From: Acidimicrobiales bacterium
Lineage (GTDB): Bacteria; Actinomycetota; Acidimicrobiia; Acidimicrobiales; Bog-793
Length of the DNA stretch: 43,983 bases
Direction of reading: 5' to 3'
Assembly: GCA_035533595.1 (NCBI GenBank)
Contig: DATLTN010000070.1
Location: 1-43,983 of the forward strand
Shown here: one piece after another, positions 1-7,785 of the stretch
Position numbering within the stretch: position 1 is the first letter of the stretch
How the letters are laid out: the number at the start of each line of letters is the position of its first letter
The notes under the pieces: model-generated
What the model saw: only the letters and a program-made list of their open reading frames with translations
Database searches by the model: none
What the model was told of the DNA's origin: nothing
Translations under genes and position numbers: made by a program

Positions 1-1
1 C

Positions 2-388
2 CTGGACGCGTCGGTCCTTGCGAACGCACTCGCCGACGATGGCGAGGACGGCCGCCGAGCGCGCGAGGAACTCCTAACCCAGGAGCAGCTCGCGGCTCCG
101 GACCTCATCGACGTAGAAACGGTCTCGGTGCTCCGGAAGCGCTGGCTCGAGGGCACGGTATCGGACTCACGTTTCGAGACCGCTCTTGACGACCTCGAGA
201 CCCTCGAGCTTGACCGCTATCCCACGCTTCAATTGATGAGGCGGGCATTTGAACTTCGTGCCAACGTCACGCCGTACGACGCGGCGTATGTTGCTCTTGC
301 CGAGGCGATGGACTGCGAGTTGCTGACCGCGGATGAACGGCTGGCAAGGTCGCCCGGACCTCGCTGTCGGTTCCGCGTGCTGGCCTGA
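2..388 (+). CDS. VapC-like PIN-domain toxin, 5' truncated
   Basis: C-terminal 128 codons of a PIN-fold ribonuclease, the toxin type of VapBC modules, which cleave RNA using a cluster of acidic residues that hold Mg2+. The reading frame is open from the window edge and starts within LDASVLANAL, matching the first conserved Asp of PIN domains. A second acidic site is in DLIDVETVSVLRK. The third lies in TPYDAAYVALAEAMDCELLT, the standard PIN C-terminal motif. Only a few residues should be missing at the N-terminus. The VapB antitoxin normally lies just upstream and would be outside the window, so toxin-antitoxin status is inference. Codon usage is less GC-biased than in the amino-acid genes further on. 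Confidence 0.85.
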   Translation: MDASVLANALADDGEDGRRAREELLTQEQLAAPDLIDVETVSVLRKRWLEGTVSDSRFETALDDLETLELDRYPTLQLMRRAFELRANVTPYDAAYVALAEAMDCELLTADERLARSPGPRCRFRVLA

Positions 389-637
389 CGGCAAGCTCGA
401 CACGCACTGCCCCCGAACGCTGCCGGATCGTCAACTCATGAGGATCGCGACTGGGAGCACGCGGAAGATTGTCGCTCAGGGGTGGATCGATTCGTTGCGC
501 CCCGCGTCCCACAATGCCGGGGCGTAGGCCTTTTGCCCTCGCCAGGCCTACCACGAGGTGCCCCTGAACAGTGAGCACTGCACGCGTTCTGCTTGACCTC
601 TTGATCAAGGAGGGCAGTCCTAGAGAGCACCCCGGGG

Positions 638-1297
638 TCAAGGACGGCCTCGTCGTAGTGCCTCGATCCAGGGGTGGCTCCGCGTTTGTGTCGGAAGGGG
701 TAGCTCAGACGCCCGCCGCTCGATTGCGTCTTCAAGCCAGCCTCGCTCGCGTGCCGTGAGGAGGGGTAGAGCGGTTTCGAAATCTGCTTGGTCCTGGGCG
801 CGGAAGGAGAAGGCGCGAAGGAACAAGATGACCGCGAGCGCGAGATGCGGTACGCCGCAACGGCTGGTGACTGCCTCGGCCATCGGAAGGCGAATCGCCG
901 GTTCGTCGGTGAAGACCCAATCGGCACCATCGGGCTCGCAGAATGCGAACTGGGTCGGTAGCGGGAGCTCCGGCGCGACGATGACCAAACGGTCCCCCGG
1001 CTTCAGCGTCGGCGTACCACTACCCCAGGGTCGTGGCGGATCCCCGAGTTCGAAGGCGACACCGCTCAACTGTGCAGGCAGCGCCATTGCATCGCCCGCG
1101 ACCATGTACAGGTCAATCCCGTTGTGGGGCCGGGAGACATAGCCAACGGCGAGGTCAATTGCCCATCCTCCGGTCAGCCACCACGGGAGGCGGAGCGCGG
1201 AAAGCAGGTTGAGAACCGGCCGGAGCGGCTGAAAGCCCTCCGGGAACTCAGGCTGCTGCATACAGGAAGTCTCGCCGGACCTCCCCGTGATCGCCAC
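638..1297 (-). CDS. nucleotidyltransferase-fold protein related to aminoglycoside adenylyltransferases, altered metal motif
   Basis: About 219 residues from a GTG at 1297, or 207 from the ATG at 1261, which has GGCGAG 9 nt upstream. The segment WWLTGGWAIDLAVG followed by SRPHNGIDLYM resembles the GGWA...R.HDDID core of ANT(2'')/LinB-type nucleotidyltransferases, which transfer AMP to antibiotics. In those enzymes the paired Asp residues of HDDID bind the catalytic metal. Here the motif reads HNGID, so the first catalytic Asp is replaced and only the last remains. The protein may therefore be inactive or have another role. No resistance phenotype should be assumed. It stands alone between the PIN gene and an unknown ORF. 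Confidence 0.65.
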   Translation of the reverse strand: MAITGRSGETSCMQQPEFPEGFQPLRPVLNLLSALRLPWWLTGGWAIDLAVGYVSRPHNGIDLYMVAGDAMALPAQLSGVAFELGDPPRPWGSGTPTLKPGDRLVIVAPELPLPTQFAFCEPDGADWVFTDEPAIRLPMAEAVTSRCGVPHLALAVILFLRAFSFRAQDQADFETALPLLTARERGWLEDAIERRASELPLPTQTRSHPWIEALRRGRP

Positions 1298-1495
1298 GGC
1301 CGCCAGCTCGCCCCAGCTGATCGCCGAATACTTCCCGGGGGTCAGGTCGGCAGCCCGCTGTTGTTCTGCGCGTCCTCGACCGAGTGCCCCTAAAGCTCTT
1401 GTCAGCTCCGGGGCGGTTGCCCGACGTTTATGTTCGCTTAGGCAGCCACGAAGAACTGCTGAACGTGACGCGGCGCGATGGGTGTGATGACCCTC

Positions 1496-1900
1496 TCAAC
1501 GGATGAAAACGCCGGGGTCCTCGTAAAGATCCGCCTCGTACCGGGCAAGCGTGGTAGGTGAAAAGAGTTCAGCGAACAGCACGTCACCCTGCTCATCGAC
1601 GGAGTACGCCACGCCGTCGCCCGCCGCTACGTAGCGGACACATCCCTTCCCCGCGCGCGACCTCAGTGCTACGGGCTCCGATCCGACTGCGGCCGAAAGA
1701 TCACTCGCCGACGGACTCGTCCATCCGAGATCCGAAGACAGGTACGCGAGGACGACCTTCCCGTCGAGGGCGAAAATCCGCCCAGGAAAGGTCGTCTTCT
1801 GCTGATACGCGACAAGGCCAGAGAGCTTGCCGTAGCTGACGTCCCACCACGGTCGCTTTCGCGAAGGAAGGATCCTCGCCCGGCTGATGGAGCTCGCCAC
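1496..1900 (-). CDS. hypothetical protein
   Basis: An ORF of 134 codons from a GTG at 1900, same strand as the nucleotidyltransferase. I do not recognise a family. The middle (GKLSGLVAYQQKTTFPGRIF, then ALDGKVVLAYLSSDLGWTSP) reads like a small beta-rich fold, and the C-terminus is acidic and aromatic (YEADLYEDPGVFIR). There is no signal peptide or membrane segment. The basic first 15 residues look unlike the rest, so the true start may lie downstream, or the gene may be a fragment of something longer. Its location in a gene-fragment-rich patch lowers confidence that it is functional. Confidence 0.4.
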   Translation of the reverse strand: MASSISRARILPSRKRPWWDVSYGKLSGLVAYQQKTTFPGRIFALDGKVVLAYLSSDLGWTSPSASDLSAAVGSEPVALRSRAGKGCVRYVAAGDGVAYSVDEQGDVLFAELFSPTTLARYEADLYEDPGVFIR

Positions 1901-2050
1901 TGAAACGGAGTCCCGGCGCCTACAGCGATCGGTGGCTCCCAGCCACGTACGGCGTTCGGGATGCGTGATGAGCTGGGCGCTCGGGGATCCGCGAGTCGAA
2001 GGCCTCGAGCAAGTACGTAGCCTCGTCGGCCACGCATCGGAAGGAGCTAC

Positions 2051-2692
2051 ATGTCAGGAGTTCGGGTTCACAACTTCTCCGTCTCGCTTGAGGGCTATGC
2101 CACCGGCGAGGGTCAGAGTCTCGAGTCACCCTTCGGGCACGCGGGGGCCAAGCTCCACCAATGGTTCTTTCCGACGAGAACCTTCCGCGAGATGCAGGGC
2201 CAGGCAGGTGGAAGCACGGGAGTCGACGATGCCTTCGCGAGCCAATGGGCCTCAGGCATCGGGGCGGAGATCATGGGGCGGAACAAGTTCGGACCGCAAC
2301 GCGGTCCTTGGGCCGATGAGGAATGGAAGGGCTGGTGGGGTGACGACCCACCCTTCCATTCCCCGGTGTTCGTGCTGACCCATCACCCGCGGCCCTCGGT
2401 CGAGATGGAGGGTGGCACCACGTTCCACTTCATCGACCTCAGCCCTCGGGAGGCCCTGCAGAAGGCACAAGATGCGGCCGGTGGCCTGGACGTCCGCATC
2501 GGCGGAGGAACGGCGACCGTCCGTCAGTTCCTCGCGGCGGACCTCATTGATCACCTCCACGTCGCGATCGTGCCGATCCTGCTTGGACGGGGGGAACGTC
2601 TGTGGGACGGATTCGAGGATCTCGAGCACCGCTTCGAGGTGGAGGCCGTCAGCTCGCCGAGTGGCGTCACGCACGTCACATTCAGTCGCTAA
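2051..2692 (+). CDS. dihydrofolate reductase-family protein (RibD C-terminal fold)
   Basis: 213 residues, ATG preceded by AAGGAG with good spacing. The N-terminus VHNFSVSLEGYATG is the first strand of RibD_C/DHFR-like proteins. The centre has IMGRNKFGPQRGPW and then SPVFVLTHHPRP, the usual strand-turn pattern. The segment DVRIGGGTATVRQFLAADLI holds the glycine-rich NADPH-binding turn, followed by DHLHVAIVPILLGRGERLW. Members are NAD(P)H-dependent reductases. Most bacterial single-domain copies have no known substrate and are not the folate enzyme. Length and motifs are complete. The gene is flanked by remnants, so it may be a recent arrival. Confidence 0.88.
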   Translation: MSGVRVHNFSVSLEGYATGEGQSLESPFGHAGAKLHQWFFPTRTFREMQGQAGGSTGVDDAFASQWASGIGAEIMGRNKFGPQRGPWADEEWKGWWGDDPPFHSPVFVLTHHPRPSVEMEGGTTFHFIDLSPREALQKAQDAAGGLDVRIGGGTATVRQFLAADLIDHLHVAIVPILLGRGERLWDGFEDLEHRFEVEAVSSPSGVTHVTFSR

Positions 2693-2700
2693 TCGACGCC

Positions 2701-2978
2701 GCGTTCCGTTCGCCACGTAGATCGTTCCGTCGGGGACCGCTTCCGAGTCCGTGACGCGAAGGTGGGCGATCGTCGAGATCGACCCCGAGGGCGATACGGA
2801 CTGCAGGGCGGTTGCCTCGCCGAGGTAGACGACGTTGCCTGACCCAGCAACTGCGCTCTGGATCGGGAGGCTCGCGTGGGCGAACGGGATCAACTGCGAA
2901 CCAGCGAGCTTGAAGAGCTCCGAACCGCTTGCGACGTAGAAAGTGCCGAGTGCCTCGCAAGGCAGGCAGCGCCGTAGT
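2701..2978 (-). pseudogene. fragment of a secreted beta-propeller (NHL/PQQ-like) protein
   Basis: On the minus strand, one frame reads GTFYVASGSELFKLAGSQLI then GNVVYLGEATALQSVSPSGS and GTIYVAN, the repeating Y-V/L-A...L.....G pattern of beta-propeller blades. A stop lies just upstream, at about 2978. The frame has no proper start except an internal TTG at 2893, and blade similarity ends near 2705. No N-terminal secretion signal remains. I read this as two or three blades left from a larger gene. It could instead be an internal piece of the neighbouring TIG gene's ancestral locus. Confidence 0.5.
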
Positions 2979-3015
2979 CACGGGTTTGTATGAGCCGGTC
3001 CGTAGCGACGGCGCG

Positions 3016-3802
3016 TCAGGAGGTGAGCGTCACTGAAACCGGCGCGGGCGCGGGGACCTGGAAGCTGGCCCGGTACGTCACCGAGTACGTCCCCGCTGGC
3101 AACGACGGTGCCGGGCATGACGGCGACTTGGCGGTCGCTTGCGCCGGATTCTGGGTGCACTGCTGGTACGTCGTCGGCACGGTGATGCGCACGGTTGTCG
3201 TGCCCGGCTCGATGACGTACGTGCATCCAACTCCTCCGGATGCGCCACCGGTAGCCAACTGGCTGTTGCTCAGCGTGATTGTGGAATTCTCCGGGCAGCC
3301 ACTCACGAGGACCGCTGCGCCGGGGTTGTCGACAACGAACGAGGCCGAAATCGGGGTGCCCGCCGCAACCGTTGCCTCATCCAGCTCGATCGACGTCGTG
3401 ATCGGGGCGGTAGGTGTGGGGGCGATAAAGGTGAAGCGAGCCGACGTCGACCGAGCGCTCCTCCCGCCTGTCGTGACCACGCTCACCGGGGCAGTGCCCC
3501 GACGATGCGCGGGAGCGCGAACGGTGCACTGCGCCGTCGTCTCGCATACCGCGGGGACACTGACAGAGCCGAAGAGGACGTGGGGCCGGCCATTTCCCCT
3601 GGCCAGGCCGAGGCCCTGAACGGACATGAGACTGCCCCCGGCAGTTGACCCGAACGTCGGCATGACCTTCACGATCACGGGGGAGGATGGGGGCATTGCG
3701 AGCGCCCAGCGCTACGGCCGGTACCGCCGGCACGGCCATGGCGACGCCGATGGCGACGAGGAGGATCATCGACGTCCGATGCCGCTGCACGATCGCCTCC
3801 AT
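3016..3802 (-). pseudogene. secreted IPT/TIG-domain protein, frameshifted near its N-terminus
   Basis: The minus-strand frame starting at ATG 3802 encodes a signal peptide: MEAIVQRHRTSMILLVAIG, then an Ala/Val-rich stretch ending AVALGARN. The mature protein continues only in another frame from about 3696 with VMPTFGSTAGGSLMSVQGLG, a typical IPT/TIG start, followed by a second beta-sandwich region to the stop at 3016. One surplus base in one of two G5 runs (3679-3683 or 3689-3693, C runs on the coding strand) explains the shift. Without it the protein would be about 262 residues and secreted. The four Cys in the second half suggest extracellular disulfides. This may be a real pseudogene, phase variation at the homopolymer, or a sequencing error. 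Confidence 0.65.
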
Positions 3803-3853
3803 CGTCGGATCGAGCGTTCGCGAGAGGGTAACAATCGACGCCCGGAGCTCCTC

Positions 3854-4312
3854 CTACTGAAGGACGCGATCGCGGACGAGGAGCTCGAGGAAGGGCTCCT
3901 TCGGGAGCGATCCGAGCTCCGCGAGGGAGATCCAGCGGACCTCGAGGGTCTCGTCGGCGTCCGGCGCTGCGTCTCCGCCGGTCACGTGACCGTCGTACAC
4001 CACCGAGACGTAGGAGATCTCGTCGCCGTTGGCATAGGTCTTCCGGTAGTCGGGGCCACCGACGACCGCCCGCACGCCGTCGAGCCGCACGGTGAGGCCG
4101 GTCTCCTCGAGCGTCTCTCTCACCGCGGCCTCCTCCGGGCCCTCCCCGGGCTCGATCACCCCTCCGGGCGGGCACCACTTGCCGGAGTCGCGTTCGAGGA
4201 CGACGAGCACGCGCCCCGCTGTGTCACGGCAGAGCACCGCCACGGAGGGGAGCTGGAGCAGCTGCTGGCCGACCTGCGAGCGCAGCAGCGCGACGTGCGG
4301 CGAGATCGGCAT
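3854..4312 (-). CDS. Nudix hydrolase (ADP-ribose pyrophosphatase-like)
   Basis: 152 residues when started at ATG 4312 (MPISPHVALLRSQVG), the usual beginning of this actinobacterial Nudix subgroup. The frame stays open to 4468, but the extra Arg-rich residues look untranslated. The Nudix box GX5EX7REUXEEXGU is perfect, from GVIEPGE through RETLEETGL, with all Mg2+-binding glutamates. The substrate should be a nucleoside diphosphate linked to another group, but the exact one cannot be told from sequence. A CATCAT box lies 7 nt before the ATG and no Shine-Dalgarno is visible, so the mRNA may be leaderless. It is divergent from the MFS gene. Confidence 0.9.
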   Translation of the reverse strand: MPISPHVALLRSQVGQQLLQLPSVAVLCRDTAGRVLVVLERDSGKWCPPGGVIEPGEGPEEAAVRETLEETGLTVRLDGVRAVVGGPDYRKTYANGDEISYVSVVYDGHVTGGDAAPDADETLEVRWISLAELGSLPKEPFLELLVRDRVLQ

Positions 4313-4647
4313 GGGACGAATGATGACCGAGTCCCGTTGTGCCGCGGGGCCGCCGATGGCGCGCACAGTGGTGAGCCCCCCGTCGCAGCCGCTGCGCCAT
4401 CGGCGCCGCGCACGACGCGAAAGTGCCCCGGTCAGTGCGGGAACACCGCCGGGGCTATCGGCATCCAAACCACTGGAGGCGACCCCGCGATTCTACAGGC
4501 GAGCGCTCAGGAGGCGTCGAGCAAGAGCAGCAGGTTCAGCGATACGCCAACAGCTGTCGCCGCTCCTTGCCGGAGTGGAGCAGCGTCACGGTGACCGGGG
4601 CTTCTCCGCTCGGCCGCCCCCGACGCCGCCCAGTACCCTCGGCTCTT
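4313..4647. other. intergenic region between divergent nudix and MFS genes
   Basis: About 335 bases with no supported gene if the starts chosen here are right. The left end carries the candidate CATCAT -10 box for the Nudix gene. The right end carries TACCCT (4634-4639) for the MFS gene. The reading frames crossing the middle are Arg/Pro-rich low-complexity translations with no recognisable domain. Confidence 0.5.
4634..4639 (+). promoter_or_regulatory. -10 box for leaderless MFS transcript
   Basis: TACCCT (TANNNT) ends 8 nt before the GTG at 4648 and there is no Shine-Dalgarno between. This predicts transcription starting at or within a base or two of the start codon, and it decides the start of the MFS gene. 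Confidence 0.55.
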
Positions 4648-6120
4648 GTGACCGTCGACCCCGCTGCTCCTGACGGAGCGAGCGGCGGGGAGCCCCGAGG
4701 CACCGAGGTCACCGCGCCGGTGCCTCCGGAGCGCCCTCGGGAGGCGGTGGCCGAAACCCCGCCCGCGCGGCGCCTCGCCATCTTCGCGGTCGTCGCGATC
4801 GCCCTCCTCATGAGCTCGCTCGACGGGACCATCGTCGCCACCGCGCTGCACGCGATGAAGGAAGGTCTGCACTCGTCGATCAACTGGACGGCCTGGTCGA
4901 TCACGGCCTACTCGGTCGGCATGGTCCTCATGTTGCCGCTCGCCGGCAAGTTGAGCGGGCGCTACGGCCGGCGGCGCTTCTTCCTCGCCTCGGTGGTCAT
5001 CTTCGCCGGCGCCTCGCTGTGCTGCGGCCTGGCGAGGAGCATCTACGTCCTCGTCGCGTTGCGCGCCGTGCAGGCGGCCGGGGGCGCGGGCTTCACGCCC
5101 TCGGCGACCGGGATCGTCGTCGAGCACTTCGGTTCGTCGCGCGACAAGGCGGTCGGCCTCTTCGGCAGCATCTTCCCGATCGGTTCGATGATCGGGCCGA
5201 TCTTCGGGGGTCTCTTCGTCGCCTACTGGTCGTGGCGAGGCATCTTCTTCGTGAATGTCCCGATCGGGATCCTGCTCGTGGTGCTGTGCCTGCGGTACGT
5301 CCCCCGTGATCCGCCGCGCGACGCCGTGGCGCGCCGCCCGCTCGACGTGAAGGGCATGGCGTTGCTCGGCGCCGGCGTGCTGGCCCTCATGACCGCGATC
5401 AGCTACCTCGGCCAGGCGGGGACCCGCGTCTCGTCGCCGCTGTTGATCGGTTCCTCGGTGGTCGCCGTGCTCGCGCTGGCGCAGTTCGCGCGCCACATCA
5501 ACCGCGCCACGGACCCCTTCATCGAGCCGCGCCTCATCCGCGGGCGGGGCTTCGCCGCGGTCAATGTGATCAACATCGTCTACGGGGGAGCGGCGAGCGG
5601 CCTCCTCGTGCTCGTCCCGCTCTACGCGGTCACCCGTTACCGGATCGACCCCCTCGGCTCGGGGACGCTCCTCACCGCCGAAGGGGCCTCGGTGATCGTC
5701 GTGTCGGGGCTCGCCGCGATGGCGTTGCGCCGCACCGGCTACCGGTCGCCGCTGTACGTCGGCTCGCTGTTGATCGCCGCCGGGATGGCCGCCCTCGCCG
5801 TGCGCCCCTCGGGGGTGTCGGCCTACGTCTGGCTGGCGTGCTGCTGCTGCGCGGTCGGCCTCGGGATGGGCTTCTCCTCCCCGGCGAGCCGCAACGCCGG
5901 CCTGCAGCTCGCTCCCGAGCACTCCGCCTCCCTCGCCGCGCTGCGCACCACCGGGCGGCAGGTGGGGTCGATCGCGGCGATCTCGATCACCACCGCGATC
6001 CTCGCCCAGGCGCTCCATCCGGGCGAGGTGCAGGCCAAGGTGTACGCGGCGTTCGCCCTGCTGCTGATCCTCTGCCTGCCGGTGATCTCACGCATCCCCG
6101 AGCACCGGGGGTCATGGTGA
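4648..6120 (+). CDS. DHA2-family MFS drug:proton antiporter
   Basis: 490 residues from GTG 4648. The soluble Pro/Glu-rich N-terminus (about 40 residues) is followed by TM1 with LLMSSLDGTIVATALHAM, the D-G-T-I/V-V-N/A-A-L signature of 14-helix DHA2 exporters. The loop 2-3 motif GKLSGRYGRRRFF is intact, as is motif C-like SIFPIGSMIGPIFGGLFV. Family members export drugs or dyes in exchange for protons across the inner membrane. The substrate is unknown. It ends just before a small basic-protein gene on the same strand. No regulator gene is adjacent. Confidence 0.9.
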   Translation: MTVDPAAPDGASGGEPRGTEVTAPVPPERPREAVAETPPARRLAIFAVVAIALLMSSLDGTIVATALHAMKEGLHSSINWTAWSITAYSVGMVLMLPLAGKLSGRYGRRRFFLASVVIFAGASLCCGLARSIYVLVALRAVQAAGGAGFTPSATGIVVEHFGSSRDKAVGLFGSIFPIGSMIGPIFGGLFVAYWSWRGIFFVNVPIGILLVVLCLRYVPRDPPRDAVARRPLDVKGMALLGAGVLALMTAISYLGQAGTRVSSPLLIGSSVVAVLALAQFARHINRATDPFIEPRLIRGRGFAAVNVINIVYGGAASGLLVLVPLYAVTRYRIDPLGSGTLLTAEGASVIVVSGLAAMALRRTGYRSPLYVGSLLIAAGMAALAVRPSGVSAYVWLACCCCAVGLGMGFSSPASRNAGLQLAPEHSASLAALRTTGRQVGSIAAISITTAILAQALHPGEVQAKVYAAFALLLILCLPVISRIPEHRGSW

Positions 6121-6156
6121 CGGCGGGTGGGGTTGCCTCGGGAAAGGCGGACGACG

Positions 6157-6363
6157 ATGGGTCGACACAGCGCGCGGCGAGCTGAGCGGCGCCAGCGCAA
6201 GCACGAATTACGTTGGGTCCGGCGCTTCCGGAGGGCCCTCTGGTTCGTCCCGCAGACGCGGTGGCTGAGGGTTCTCGGCTTCGTCCTCTCGGTGCCCGTG
6301 CCGATCGCCTGGCGTTTCCTCCGAAAGCGCAGGAGCGCCCCCCCGAGCGGCGGGACGCCGTGA
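6157..6363 (+). CDS. small basic protein with one hydrophobic segment
   Basis: 68 residues, ATG 6157 preceded by GGAAAGG at good spacing, 36 nt after the MFS stop, so probably co-transcribed. The first half is strongly basic (MGRHSARRAERRQRKHELRW). The second half has one possible membrane-interacting helix (WLRVLGFVLSVPVPIAWRFL). Third codon positions are almost all G or C, which supports real coding. I recognise no family. The 3' part overlaps the convergent DUF3565 gene by about 156 bases. Confidence 0.5.
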   Translation: MGRHSARRAERRQRKHELRWVRRFRRALWFVPQTRWLRVLGFVLSVPVPIAWRFLRKRRSAPPSGGTP

Positions 6364-6855
6364 GGGGCGGACGACGCCGGTGCCCGCCTGCCGGTCGGCG
6401 GGGACCCGGAAGTCGATGCTGAGCGTCACCGGCCCGTCGAGGACGAGGTGGTGCGCGACCTCGGGTGGGATCGCCTGACGGTCGCCAACGCCGACGAGCC
6501 GGGCGAACGGTGGGTCGACCGCCATCACGAACCGCACGGACCCTTCGAGCACGAGTAGCTCGCCCCAGGTGCCGCGCGCCACCCGGTGATCCCTGAGCAA
6601 CCCCCCCGGGAGGGTGCTCGCGTCGAAGGGCCCCGCCGTTCTCGCCAACGCGAGCCCTTCCGGCAGTTCCGCGCGGTCGCAGAGCGGGCAATCGATCTCC
6701 GAGCCGATGTGCGAGCTCCTCCCGGCTGCGCTCAGCACCCAGGGCCGCTCGAGGAAGGGCGGGCGGTGGCGGACGTGCTGGTTGTGCAGGCAGGAGAGCT
6801 CCGCGACCCAGTCACACGACTCGTCCTCGTGCAGGCCGACGATCATGCGCTCCAC
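6208..6855 (-). CDS. DUF3565-DUF1971 protein (TehB/YeaR-like cupin)
   Basis: 215 residues from GTG 6855, with an ATG alternative at 6846. The first 60 residues match DUF3565: IVGLHEDESCDWVAELSCLH, then NQHVRHRPPF and RPWVL, ending in a CPLC pair that probably binds metal with the earlier Cys and His. Residues 65-150 match DUF1971: TLPGGLLRDHRVARGTWGEL, then EVAHHLVLDGPVTLSIDFRV, a cupin fold seen in tellurite-resistance TehB N-termini and YeaR. The last 60 residues are Pro/Arg/Glu-rich without domain character and overlap the convergent small gene. The fold suggests stress or oxyanion response, but the function is not established. Confidence 0.82.
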   Translation of the reverse strand: MERMIVGLHEDESCDWVAELSCLHNQHVRHRPPFLERPWVLSAAGRSSHIGSEIDCPLCDRAELPEGLALARTAGPFDASTLPGGLLRDHRVARGTWGELLVLEGSVRFVMAVDPPFARLVGVGDRQAIPPEVAHHLVLDGPVTLSIDFRVPADRQAGTGVVRPSRRPAARGGAPALSEETPGDRHGHREDEAENPQPPRLRDEPEGPPEAPDPT

Positions 6856-6895
6856 CGCCTAAGCATGTCCGATTCGGGCACCGATCTCGCGGCGC

Positions 6896-7705
6896 TCAGT
6901 CGGCAGCGAGGGCGTCGAGGCCCGCCATCTGCGTCGGGGTGAGGGTGAAGCCGAAGAGATCGCGGTTCTCCGCGATGCGCTCACGGCGGGCGCTCTTCGG
7001 GAGGACGACGACGCCGTGCTGGAGGTGCCAGCGGAGCACCACCTGGGCGGGGGTGACCTCGTGGGCCGTCGCGGCCGCGACGAGGACGGGGTGCTGCAGG
7101 CTGCTGAGGGCGAGCGGGCTGTAGCCTTCGAGGCAGACCTCGCGCTCGTCGAGGTCGCGACGGATCGCCTCGTCGTGGCGAAAGGGGCTCCAGGGGATCT
7201 GGTTCACCTCGGGCGCCTCCCCCGTCGTTGCGATCAGCTCGTCGATCTCCTCGGTGCCGTAGTTGCTCACCCCGACGGCGCGAGCCAACCCTTCGTCGCG
7301 GAGGGCGAGCATCTCCGCGAACAGCCTCGGTGAGGAGCCCTCCGACGGTCGGTAGGACTGGGCGGGCGGCCAGTGGATGAGCCACAGGTCGACGAAGTCG
7401 ACGCCGAGGTCCGCGAGGCTCCGCTCGAGGGTCCTTCGGACCTCGGTCGCGTTCCCCGGGAGCTTCGTGGTGACGAAGACCTCGGTGCGCGCGAGGCCGC
7501 TGTCGGCGAGCGCGTCACCGACCTCCCGCTCGTTTCCGTAGACGGTCGCGGTGTCGAGGTGCCGGTAGCCGAGCTCGAGGGCGGCGGCCACCGCAGCGTG
7601 CGCCGCGGCTCCGGTGATCTGCCAGGTCCCGAAGCCGACGAGAGGGATCTGCGAACCCCGTCGGAGCAGGCGGGCGTCGGTCTCGGCGGGTCCCTGGTCG
7701 GTCAC
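6896..7705 (-). CDS. aldo/keto reductase
   Basis: 269 residues. The catalytic tetrad is complete: Asp51 and Tyr56 in HLDTATVYGNE, Lys81 in FVTTKLPG, and His111 in LWLIHWPPA. The N-terminal hairpin (LLRRGSQIPLVGFGTW) is typical of the 2,5-diketo-gluconate reductase-like AKR5 group. It should reduce aldehydes or ketones in the cytosol with NADPH. The NADP-binding C-terminal motif LPKSARRERIAENRDLFGF is present. The substrate cannot be inferred. The GTG start lies 6 nt after TAAGGT (7712-7717, minus strand), suggesting a leaderless mRNA. Confidence 0.93.
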   Translation of the reverse strand: MTDQGPAETDARLLRRGSQIPLVGFGTWQITGAAAHAAVAAALELGYRHLDTATVYGNEREVGDALADSGLARTEVFVTTKLPGNATEVRRTLERSLADLGVDFVDLWLIHWPPAQSYRPSEGSSPRLFAEMLALRDEGLARAVGVSNYGTEEIDELIATTGEAPEVNQIPWSPFRHDEAIRRDLDEREVCLEGYSPLALSSLQHPVLVAAATAHEVTPAQVVLRWHLQHGVVVLPKSARRERIAENRDLFGFTLTPTQMAGLDALAAD

Positions 7706-7711
7706 GGGGGC

Positions 7712-7717
7712 ACCTTA
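7712..7717 (-). promoter_or_regulatory. -10 box before aldo/keto reductase GTG
   Basis: TAAGGT on the minus strand, six bases before the GTG at 7705 with no ribosome binding site in between. It fits the leaderless pattern seen across the window. Confidence 0.5.
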
Positions 7718-7785
7718 CGCGGGGCCGCGCCCCCGTCCGGCCACCGATCCCCTCCGCCCGACGGCGCTCGGCTGACGGTCGGGGC

